Virus record (IMG/VR): IMGVR_UViG_3300023172_004632
Location: 1 to 50,372 of that record
Source: a virus
Reading direction: 5' to 3' (one strand)
DNA: 50,372 nucleotides
How positions within the stretch are numbered: position 1 is the first letter of the stretch; every line of letters starts with the position of its first letter. Of the stretch, positions 26,823 to 33,913 are shown piece by piece. A program made the translations under genes and the position numbers. Under the pieces are notes generated by a model, which had not been told where the DNA came from, did no database searches, and saw only the letters and a list, made by a program, of their open reading frames with translations.

Positions 26823-27260
26823 ATGAAAGTTTATATCGCATCACCTTTTTTCAATCCTAAGCAAGTTGATCAAGTCGAGTTTATGAAGAATGCTTTGACT
26901 GCAACTGGTCATGAGTATTTTAGTCCAAAGGATTTTTTCGTTCTCAAACCAAATGCAACTCAAGAAGATCGTCAACGCATCTTTGATGTGAACTGCGAAA
27001 AGATTCAGTGGGCTGATTTTGTTCTTTGCAATACTGAGGCAAAAGATCTCGGTACTATTTGGGAAGCAGGATATGCTTATGGCATCAATAAGCCTGTTGT
27101 TTTCTTTGCAGAAGGTCTCCCGGATGGAAAGTTCAATGTGATGCTTAGTGAAGCAGGACAATCTGTTAATACGACCAGAGATCAGCTTGTCGATTATCTA
27201 GACCGTGTAAATGAATCTGGAGAGCTTATAATTGAACAGTACACGGGGTTCACGCAGTAA
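26823..27260 (+). CDS. nucleoside 2-deoxyribosyltransferase
   Basis: The ATG at 26823 follows GGAG by 6 bases and is preferred over 26796. The 145-residue product starts with KVYIASPFFN, has a middle helix ending in CEKIQWADFVLCNTE, and the family's catalytic region LGTIWEAGYAYGINKPVVFF with the nucleophilic Glu. These enzymes swap bases on deoxyribonucleosides or hydrolyse dNMPs, and are part of nucleotide salvage. No signal or fusion. It sits 2 bases before a small unknown gene. Confidence 0.82.
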   Translation: MKVYIASPFFNPKQVDQVEFMKNALTATGHEYFSPKDFFVLKPNATQEDRQRIFDVNCEKIQWADFVLCNTEAKDLGTIWEAGYAYGINKPVVFFAEGLPDGKFNVMLSEAGQSVNTTRDQLVDYLDRVNESGELIIEQYTGFTQ

Positions 27261-27262
27261 GC

Positions 27263-27586
27263 ATGAAACACGACATCATTACTGAAGAAAATGCGGATAG
27301 ATTTAAAGGACAGACTCAAATGCCTAATTTGATCCTGTACCCTATTAAGAAAATTGATGACAATATTTTTGAAGTAGTGAAAAAGGAAACAATGGTTTTT
27401 TGGGGAAACAAAGAAGGCAATAGTATCAAGTCTTCTAATGTGTCTCTGAAATCCATTGGAAAGTTTGACGGCGAGTTGAGTGAGGCTTTACAAGTTTTAA
27501 AATCAACGCTTCCACCGTCTCAGGCCTTCCTAATACACGTGGAAGGAAATAATATTAGCAGGGCAATGATTCCCCTGAGAAAGTAA
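27263..27586 (+). CDS. hypothetical protein (107 aa)
   Basis: ATG two bases after the deoxyribosyltransferase stop. Mixed alpha/beta, with a basic strand PNLILYPIKKID, a Ser/Lys-rich centre and a C-terminal AFLIHVEGNNISRAMIPL. I do not recognise the family. No membrane span or cysteines. Co-directional small genes on both sides suggest an accessory role. Confidence 0.6.
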   Translation: MKHDIITEENADRFKGQTQMPNLILYPIKKIDDNIFEVVKKETMVFWGNKEGNSIKSSNVSLKSIGKFDGELSEALQVLKSTLPPSQAFLIHVEGNNISRAMIPLRK

Positions 27587-27594
27587 GAAATTTT

Positions 27595-27948
27595 ATGAAT
27601 GTCAGCGAAACAAAAAGCGCTTTAATTGAAGCACATGAACAACTTTGTTCGTTTGCGAAGTCTCTTCATGTCTTAGGTTTTAAAGATGATGATTATTTTG
27701 ATTTCGAATTTGAGTGGATCCAGATGTGTGTAGGTTTGTGCGAAATCTATTCCACCAGCACAGACGAGTTTGTAAAAAATCGAGCACTAAAGAAGATCAA
27801 TTCGATCATCGGCAATGAAGATTCAGATAATCAACTTTCTTTTGATTTCGCTACATCTGCTAAGTCTAATCCGATTAAAGCAGTTCGTGCAACTAAAGAA
27901 AACACCATGCCTTTTGATTTTGAGAGCGTAAATTTCATTGACGACTAA
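27595..27948 (+). CDS. hypothetical acidic protein (117 aa)
   Basis: ATG 8 bases after the previous stop. The first 75 residues are helical and acidic (LIEAHEQLCSFAKSLHVLGF and EFEWIQMCVGLCEIY). The last 40 are a low-complexity tail with FDFATS and FDFES. No motif recognised. It overlaps the next gene by 11 bases. Confidence 0.6.
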   Translation: MNVSETKSALIEAHEQLCSFAKSLHVLGFKDDDYFDFEFEWIQMCVGLCEIYSTSTDEFVKNRALKKINSIIGNEDSDNQLSFDFATSAKSNPIKAVRATKENTMPFDFESVNFIDD

Positions 27949-28138
27949 CGAAAGAAAGCCTATTTTGGAAGATGAGAGCATTCTTTGGCCCGGAACAAAG
28001 ATCGTGGTTAAAGAAACCAAGGAGCAAGGAATAATCTTGCACTCTCTCAGATACGGTGAAACTTATTCCGTTCAAACACCCTCAGGTAACGTTTTAACTC
28101 TTAAGAAAACAGATATGGAGATCATGTCATGCGAGTAA
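27938..28138 (+). CDS. small beta-rich hypothetical protein (66 aa)
   Basis: TTG start inside the end of the preceding gene. The strand pattern (GTKIVVKETKEQGIILHS, ETYSVQTPSGNVLTLKK) suggests a KOW or SH3-like small barrel. A loosely similar pattern (TPTGQIFHV) is seen in the protein at 47493. It overlaps the epimerase gene by 10 bases. Function unknown. Confidence 0.55.
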   Translation: MTTNERKPILEDESILWPGTKIVVKETKEQGIILHSLRYGETYSVQTPSGNVLTLKKTDMEIMSCE

Positions 28139-29100
28139 TGATTACAGGTGAAGAAGGATTTATCGCAAAGAATCTACCTGCCTCTTTTGATGCTCTTGGG
28201 CACGAGTTTGTTCCGTTTTTGAACAACAAGAATTTGGTGTGCCTTGATACGGGCGAACCTTGTGTGTATAGAAACACAGAAGATGACTGGGCTAGAGAGT
28301 TATCTGCCAACGAAATTGATTTAGTAGTGCACAATGCTGCGGTTGTGGGAACTGATGTTGTTGCCCTTAACAGTTCTGAGTCTACGCAATCTAATGTGAC
28401 AGGAACATACAATATTTGTAGAGCTGCAAAAAAATTGAATATTCCAGTTTGCTATATCGGAACTACAGTGATTTACGATACAGCTGCATATCAAAGAAAC
28501 GTCATTCACGAAACGTCAGCGAGATTTCCAAGAACTCTTTATGGAATTCAAAAAAGAGCATCTGAAGATATCGTGATGTCAGTTTGCAAGGACTATAATA
28601 TCGTGAGGCCTCTGTTTGCTTACGGAGGTGTCGGCGACATGAACAGCCTAATATCGAAGACTTTTTATGCTGCTACTAAGGGTGTAGAACAAATAGATAT
28701 GTTTCTTGACCCAGCTAAAGTCAAGGATTACATGCATGTTGAAGATTTCTGCGATGGAGTTGCACTAGCGTGTCACAACCAGGCATGGGGCACTAGTTTT
28801 AATATCGCTGCAGAAAACCCCTATGATACTCGAGAAATCGTAAGGGTGATGGAAAGAGTTTCAAAATTAGATTTGATGCATAAGATAAAATGGCATCCCG
28901 AAACTGACTATCTTGGGAATCACAGACTGTCTTCAGAAAAGTTTAAGTTAGCGTTTAACTGGAAACCTAAGTATACCCTCAAGTCAGGAATTCAAGCAGC
29001 TTGGAATTCAATCTCAGCTTCTGAAGATACAAGCTATGATCCTCTTAAATACCTGAACGAAGCAAAAGAAAAAGGTGTAGATCTAACTCAATTTTACTAG
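28129..29100 (+). CDS. NAD-dependent epimerase/dehydratase (nucleotide-sugar type)
   Basis: GGAG ribosome site 8 bases before the ATG. A 323-residue short-chain dehydrogenase of the extended type: the glycine motif GEEGFIA (G7, G10, A13), NxA-like HNAAVVGTD, GTTVIYD carrying the Thr, and the YGIQK active site with Y138 and K142. The C-terminal half (KDYMHVEDFCDGVALA, then NIAAENPYDT) fits nucleotide-sugar epimerases such as GDP-fucose synthase. It would alter a nucleotide sugar, perhaps for host envelope, virion or DNA glycosylation. No glycosyltransferase is visible in the window. Confidence 0.8.
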   Translation: MRVMITGEEGFIAKNLPASFDALGHEFVPFLNNKNLVCLDTGEPCVYRNTEDDWARELSANEIDLVVHNAAVVGTDVVALNSSESTQSNVTGTYNICRAAKKLNIPVCYIGTTVIYDTAAYQRNVIHETSARFPRTLYGIQKRASEDIVMSVCKDYNIVRPLFAYGGVGDMNSLISKTFYAATKGVEQIDMFLDPAKVKDYMHVEDFCDGVALACHNQAWGTSFNIAAENPYDTREIVRVMERVSKLDLMHKIKWHPETDYLGNHRLSSEKFKLAFNWKPKYTLKSGIQAAWNSISASEDTSYDPLKYLNEAKEKGVDLTQFY

Positions 29101-29112
29101 AGTAGAAATAAA

Positions 29113-30273
29113 TTGTCAAAAGAGCTTCCCGATAATGTAATTCCTTTTCCTTTGGAAAAAGTAAATCCTCCAAAAAAGGAAATGTTTTATCATGACATCA
29201 TTAAGACAAAAACTGCGTCGGAAATGTCTGATGAAGAGCTAGTTTTTTGTCTTCTCAACACTCCAATTTCTTCTCTTGGCGACGCATACGATGAAAAATT
29301 TTGGTCTAGAAGAATTTCCTTGCTGATCAAAGTAGGTGTTTCGCTAGATCACCCAGATATCGTTGATGTTTTTGATAACGTAGAGCCTGAAGATGAAGTT
29401 CAAGCAGAAAAGCATCGCTTTGATATCTGTGTTTCTAGAGGGAATAAAATAGTAACGATCTGTGAGCTCAAATGTCTCTCAGAAATCTCTGAAAACCAGC
29501 TTGAAAAATATAGCAAAAAGCTTGAGACCAGGAAGTCCAGTTCAGCCCCTAGATATTTGATCTCTTTGTTTGACCCGAACTATGATCAAGTACCTAATCA
29601 ATGGAAAGATATATCACTCTGTTATTTTGCAGAAGCGTTTAGAGAGATCTCGGAAGTCTTAGTTCGAAATCCTGCTATCGCGAATGACTTTTTAAACTGT
29701 CATGATTTTTTAATTCTTGTTGATGAGCTTGCATATAGATTTGACACAGACATGGATCCTTTTGACAACGACTCTGCAGATTTGACCAGAATGAAAGACA
29801 TAGCGCTTAGGACTGACTTTTTTAAGCCCTTAGACAGGATCGTCCAGCAAGTATGCGCATCTGCAGCTTGCAAACTGCTTGATAAAAACAACCAAGATTT
29901 CTTTCTCCAAACAGGAAATACTCGGGGTAACAATTACTTCAATATCTTTACAAACGTGGAGGGAGTTGAAGTGGGAGTGCAGTTTCAAAATGGTGCATTA
30001 AAACTGTATAGAAACAGTCAAAAAGATACCCCAGAATTAAATGAAGTCCTGAGCAGAATTGCAAATTTCATATCGAAGTCAGAAAGATCATTCTCGTCAG
30101 ATAAAGGTAAAGGTTTTAGATCTATCCGGCTAAACGATCTAAAGAACAAGTGTGATGCCTGGACAGTCAATGGGAAAAAGCAGATAATAAAAACTTGCTT
30201 TGAAGGAATTGTTTTACTCAATTCTATCACATGTAAAAACAAGATCTTTAAGGTAGAATCATTACATGATTAA
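29113..30273 (+). CDS. PD-(D/E)XK nuclease-like protein (386 aa)
   Basis: TTG start. Residues 108-125 carry the nuclease core: HRFDICVSRGNKIVTICELK, giving D followed after about 14 residues by E-x-K, then a helix with ENQLEKYSKKLE. The first Asp sits before a strand as in the PDDEXK_4 group. The C-terminal 150 residues are beta-rich (NYFNIFTNVEGVEVGVQF) and may bind DNA. It overlaps the XPD-type helicase gene by 8 bases, so the two are probably made together as a nuclease-helicase pair. Confidence 0.65.
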   Translation: MSKELPDNVIPFPLEKVNPPKKEMFYHDIIKTKTASEMSDEELVFCLLNTPISSLGDAYDEKFWSRRISLLIKVGVSLDHPDIVDVFDNVEPEDEVQAEKHRFDICVSRGNKIVTICELKCLSEISENQLEKYSKKLETRKSSSAPRYLISLFDPNYDQVPNQWKDISLCYFAEAFREISEVLVRNPAIANDFLNCHDFLILVDELAYRFDTDMDPFDNDSADLTRMKDIALRTDFFKPLDRIVQQVCASAACKLLDKNNQDFFLQTGNTRGNNYFNIFTNVEGVEVGVQFQNGALKLYRNSQKDTPELNEVLSRIANFISKSERSFSSDKGKGFRSIRLNDLKNKCDAWTVNGKKQIIKTCFEGIVLLNSITCKNKIFKVESLHD

Positions 30274-31906
30274 AACAGAAGACTGGATCGATTACTTTCC
30301 TCACGAAAAACCCAGGCCTGTGCAAGAAGATGCCATCAACAGGATCTTGAATTCGTTTTTATCCTCTGATAAAAAGTTTTTCATAGCTGAAATGGGTACG
30401 GGCTGCGGAAAGTCGGCAATTGGCGTCACAGTTGCTAGATATCTTAACTATGTTGTCAACGAAGACATTGAAGGATTTGGAAGAGGAGCGTATTTTGTTA
30501 CTACCCAAAAGATTCTCCAGGACCAGTACGTAAAAGATTTCGGGGGCTATGGCCCTATGAGAAGCATAAAATCTGCGTCAAATTACCAGTGCGTCTTTCA
30601 CAAGAACAATAGTTGTGCAGAATCTCAGGCGATGCTAAGGTCTGTTGAGAAAGATACACCTTTCTTTAAGACCTGCTCAGGACACTGCACTTATAGGAAA
30701 AATAAAGATGACTTCTTGAAGTCCCCAGAGTCAGTCGTTAACTTTCCGTATTTTTTAACTGAAGCAACTTATAATGGAAAAATTACTCCTCGAAATTTTC
30801 TTGTACTTGATGAGTCTCATAATGCTGAGCAGGAGCTCTCAAGATTTATTGAGATTGCAATTTCTGAGAGATTTGTAAAAAGCACTCTAAAGATGAACTG
30901 GCTGGGAGAAAAGAGTCAGCTTAACTCTTTCTTGTGGGTTAGAGATAAATACTTTCCAAAAGTCAAAGATCGCTTAAGTCACGTTGAAGGAATACTTAAA
31001 AAGTTTGAAGGGCTTAAAGAGAAGCTTGAAGAATTTGCTGGTTTTGCCAGACAACATGATATGCTAAAATCTCATGTTGATAGACTGACTACTTTTATTA
31101 GACACTACGATAAAGAGAACTGGGTCTGTGAATATGACTCAGGGTATGGTCGAAAGCTAGCAAAGGTTGTGTTCAAGCCTGTAGATGTGTCAGATTTTGC
31201 CAAGGACTATTTGCTTAGGCTTGGGCACAGAACTCTTTTGATGTCTGCTACTATCGTCAATCACAAGTCTTTTTGTAGGTCTTTGGGAATCTCCTTGAGT
31301 GAAACTGAGTTTATCTCAACTCCTTCTCCTTTTCCCAAAGAAGGCCGGCCAATAGTTGAGCTTCTCGTTGGCAAGATGAATGCTAAAGAGATAGACAATA
31401 CCCTTCCGGTGCTAGCACAAACCGTAGAAGAGATCTTGAAAATGCATCCTGATGAAAAGGGTATCATTCACTGCCACACTTTTAAGATTGCAAAATATCT
31501 TTGGGAAAATGTAGGTGAAGGAAATGATAGGCTCCTTTTGCACGATACAGACACGAGAGATGAAGTTCTTCAGCAGCACATGAGAGCAGAAGAACCCACA
31601 GTCCTACTCAGTCCTTCAATGCAGGAAGGTGTAGATCTTAGGGGTGATTATTCGAGATTCCAGATTATTTGTAAAGTACCTTTTCCGTATCTCGGAGACA
31701 AGGTGGTAAAAAAGCGGATGTCCAAGTGGCCTGAGTGGTATTCGACTCAGACAGCAAAAACTGTGATACAGGCAGTGGGACGCAGTGTAAGATCTGAGGA
31801 CGATCATGCAGTTACATATATCTTAGACGAAGGCTGGCGATACTTTTACAATCGTCACAAGGAATACTTCCCGCAAGACTTCAGAGAGTGTTTGCAAAGG
31901 TACTAA
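30266..31906 (+). CDS. XPD/DinG-type Fe-S superfamily 2 helicase
   Basis: A 546-residue helicase. Walker A is GTGCGKS (44-50). Four cysteines, C109, C117, C137 and C141, sit between motifs Ia and II as in the XPD iron-sulfur cluster. Motif II is LDESHN (DESH, 182-185). Late motifs are LLMSATI and QAVGRSVRSEDD (motif VI with the arginine finger region). It would unwind DNA 5' to 3'. The nuclease-like gene just upstream overlaps it. It is shorter than E. coli DinG (716). Confidence 0.85.
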   Translation: MIKTEDWIDYFPHEKPRPVQEDAINRILNSFLSSDKKFFIAEMGTGCGKSAIGVTVARYLNYVVNEDIEGFGRGAYFVTTQKILQDQYVKDFGGYGPMRSIKSASNYQCVFHKNNSCAESQAMLRSVEKDTPFFKTCSGHCTYRKNKDDFLKSPESVVNFPYFLTEATYNGKITPRNFLVLDESHNAEQELSRFIEIAISERFVKSTLKMNWLGEKSQLNSFLWVRDKYFPKVKDRLSHVEGILKKFEGLKEKLEEFAGFARQHDMLKSHVDRLTTFIRHYDKENWVCEYDSGYGRKLAKVVFKPVDVSDFAKDYLLRLGHRTLLMSATIVNHKSFCRSLGISLSETEFISTPSPFPKEGRPIVELLVGKMNAKEIDNTLPVLAQTVEEILKMHPDEKGIIHCHTFKIAKYLWENVGEGNDRLLLHDTDTRDEVLQQHMRAEEPTVLLSPSMQEGVDLRGDYSRFQIICKVPFPYLGDKVVKKRMSKWPEWYSTQTAKTVIQAVGRSVRSEDDHAVTYILDEGWRYFYNRHKEYFPQDFRECLQRY

Positions 31907-31909
31907 TCA

Positions 31910-32227
31910 ATGGATCAGGCTGAATGCAATAGACAGAAACTAGTCAGCATAAGCCTCGGGGATCTAATCAAGCTTGAACCTAAGAAAGTTAGAGTAGATA
32001 GAATATCAAAGCCCTGTCTTTGGAAGCCGATAAAGGTTGTTACCTGGAACGAAGATCTAAGCTTTTTTTATAGCGGCTTATACACAGAGATCACGTCAGG
32101 AATAGTAGTTAAGAAGCACATGTACACTATGTGGCACGGAAAGCTGTTCCAAGGCGTGGAGATAATGACGTCTGAAGGATCTGCGATGCTTAACATCAAT
32201 GATTTTAAAAACGTAAAAATTGTCTAA
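31910..32227 (+). CDS. hypothetical protein (105 aa)
   Basis: ATG three bases after the helicase stop. Beta-rich and basic, with WKPIKVVTWNEDLSFFYSG and HMYTMWHGKLFQGVEIM. No family recognised; it could be a small DNA-binding or structural protein. It overlaps the next gene by 8 bases. Confidence 0.58.
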   Translation: MDQAECNRQKLVSISLGDLIKLEPKKVRVDRISKPCLWKPIKVVTWNEDLSFFYSGLYTEITSGIVVKKHMYTMWHGKLFQGVEIMTSEGSAMLNINDFKNVKIV

Positions 32228-32573
32228 AAAGCTCGCTGTTTTTGGTAGGCTTTTTTATTTTAAAAAGAAGCCAATATTTACAATTGATATGCTTCCATCC
32301 TTTCCCTACTTCGATTTTGACGTGTTCAAAAAAACCTCCTATAGGGACTTGTATTTCGGCAATATTATCAAAAATGTTCAGAAAGAGAGTCTTAAAGATC
32401 CAGGATTCATGAACCCAAGAGTCAAGAATCTTTTGCAAGACATAGACGCAGTCAGCGCCGAACTAGAATCCTACGCTTTGCAAAATCCACTTGCAGCACC
32501 ACCGCCTGAGACCAAGAAGAAGGTAGATGAAATATACGCAACAGCAAAGCGCTTAAGAGTTTATCCTGATTAA
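32220..32573 (+). CDS. hypothetical protein (117 aa)
   Basis: TTG start with no good ribosome site, 8 bases inside the previous gene; an in-frame ATG at 32289 is an alternative. Hydrophobic, aromatic N-terminal half (IFTIDMLPSFPYFDFDVF), then a helical C-terminus with VKNLLQDIDAVSAELESYAL and a Pro-rich loop. No known function. Confidence 0.55.
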   Translation: MSKKLAVFGRLFYFKKKPIFTIDMLPSFPYFDFDVFKKTSYRDLYFGNIIKNVQKESLKDPGFMNPRVKNLLQDIDAVSAELESYALQNPLAAPPPETKKKVDEIYATAKRLRVYPD

Positions 32574-32590
32574 GACATACTTATTCACGT

Positions 32591-33397
32591 ATGATTACTT
32601 TTATTTTAATACTTCTTGTACTTATTGGGATTCATGAGCTTGGCCATCTGGTTGCCGGGCATCTGCTTAAAGTGCAGCCTAAAGTTTTCTCTATCGGGTT
32701 CGGTCCTGCGCTTCTAAAATGGAAGTGGAAGGGCACGATTTGGAAACTCAGCCTGTTCCCCTTGGGCGGATACGTTAGGTTTAAAGGTGATCAAGATTTA
32801 GATTCAACAGACCCGACTACTTTTTGGGGATGTGCTCCGTGGCGCAGAGCTGCAATCGCTTTCGCAGGCCCAGCAGTCAATCTGATCTTTCCGTTCTTTC
32901 TGTACTTTTTCTACGCGTGGGGTCATGAGGTCCCTCGAGGTCCAAATGATATTCCTCCTCCGCCCGGAGCGCAAGTCGCAACGATAGATGCTCCTTGGGC
33001 TGCTAATATCTCGTGGAGAATCACGACAAACATGTACGGCGCAATGCACGAGGGTGTGAAAGAGATGGTAACAAAGGCACCCACACAAGACACCTTGGGT
33101 GGCCCAGTGATGATCTACGAGATGTCAAAGGCGGCAGAAGAAACGACTGTAAAACAAAAAGATATGGGACACGTGATCGATCTTTTAGCAATGCTTAGTA
33201 TCAATCTCGGTTTCTTAAATTTACTTCCTATACCCGCGCTTGATGGAAGCCACATCGTGCTATCTGGTGTAGAAACTGTGACCAGAAAAAAGATATCATA
33301 TAAAACTCGCATGAGACTTACAATGGTGGGCGTTGTTATGCTGCTCTCAATCATGGCCTTCGCGATCTACTCAGATATCGCTAGATACTTTCTGTAG
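32591..33397 (+). CDS. miniature site-2 protease, M50 (RseP-like)
   Basis: A 268-residue membrane protein. The zinc motif HELGH (H15, E16, H19) is in the first transmembrane helix. The second metal motif NLLPIPALDGSHI (D218) is in a later helix. Between them are FSIGFGP, FPLGGYVRF and FAGPAVNLIFPFFLYFF, all typical of RseP/S2P. RseP has about 450 residues with two PDZ domains; here the region between helices 2 and 3 (about 115-190) is short and shows only a fragment of a PDZ-like strand (GAQVATIDAPWA). A last helix ends the protein. It would cleave inside host or phage membrane proteins. No clear ribosome site. The next gene encodes an exported protein. Confidence 0.88.
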   Translation: MITFILILLVLIGIHELGHLVAGHLLKVQPKVFSIGFGPALLKWKWKGTIWKLSLFPLGGYVRFKGDQDLDSTDPTTFWGCAPWRRAAIAFAGPAVNLIFPFFLYFFYAWGHEVPRGPNDIPPPPGAQVATIDAPWAANISWRITTNMYGAMHEGVKEMVTKAPTQDTLGGPVMIYEMSKAAEETTVKQKDMGHVIDLLAMLSINLGFLNLLPIPALDGSHIVLSGVETVTRKKISYKTRMRLTMVGVVMLLSIMAFAIYSDIARYFL

Positions 33398-33403
33398 ACT
33401 GTC

Positions 33404-33817
33404 GTGAGAAATCTTTTAATAATAGTAGCTTCTTTCGCCCTGATAAGCCTAGGTTGGTTTGCACCGTCCAACCCTTCTGCTAAGCTTGTTGTTCAAGGGC
33501 ATGATCACACTTGGGTTGGAAGCTACGCCAAGGTTAGTTTGAAAATTATACCTCCAAAAAGTCTCCAACTTAAGGAAGACGCGCCACTAAGATTAAAAAT
33601 TGCTGTGACGCCTAATCTAACAACTTCTCCGGATATATTGCGCGCAAAACAAGAAAATTTTGTACAGGGAGTCGCGATGTTCAACTTCCTTGTCAGAGGT
33701 GCAAAACCAGGTCTTGGCAAGGTAACAGTTGATGTCTCATACTTTCTGTGCTCAGACACAATCTGCAAGAGATACACTGACACAATCAGCCATCCGGTTT
33801 ACGTCAAAAAAGACTAA
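33404..33817 (+). CDS. exported beta-rich protein with paired cysteines (137 aa)
   Basis: GTG start 6 bases after the protease gene. The first 26 residues are a signal peptide or anchor (LLIIVASFALISLGWF, then PSNPSA). The mature part is a beta-sandwich-like domain, with KVSLKIIPP, LRLKIAVTP and KVTVDVSYFLCSDTICKR. The C-x4-C pair near the end resembles the cysteine loop of DsbD N-terminal-type domains, but this is weak. It probably acts in the periplasm, possibly as a substrate or partner of the adjacent site-2 protease. Confidence 0.62.
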   Translation: MRNLLIIVASFALISLGWFAPSNPSAKLVVQGHDHTWVGSYAKVSLKIIPPKSLQLKEDAPLRLKIAVTPNLTTSPDILRAKQENFVQGVAMFNFLVRGAKPGLGKVTVDVSYFLCSDTICKRYTDTISHPVYVKKD

Positions 33818-33890
33818 TTTTTAAAATTTGGCTTCATGGAAACCCGTCCTTTGAGGCAGGCTTTCTTGTGTAAATCTCATTTCTTCTGCG

Positions 33891-33896
33891 TATAAT
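33891..33896 (+). promoter_or_regulatory. candidate -10 before the replicative polymerase gene
   Basis: A perfect TATAAT lies 17 bases before the GTG at 33914, in a 96-base gap. TTGTGT at 33866 is 19 bases upstream and is a weak -35. The ribosome site CAGGAG (33902-33907) would lie close to the predicted transcript start, giving a very short leader. Confidence 0.4.
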
Positions 33897-33913
33897 AACT
33901 GCAGGAGAAACAA

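Noticed and set aside
32226-32256. AAAAAGC / GCTTTTT inverted repeat that looks like a terminator
   Set aside because: The stem is almost all A-T, the T run is part of the stem, and it sits over the first codons of a gene.
33840-33866. Imperfect inverted repeat AAACCCGTCC / GGCAGGCTTT before the polymerase gene
   Set aside because: There are several mismatches and no T tract after it; too weak to call a terminator.
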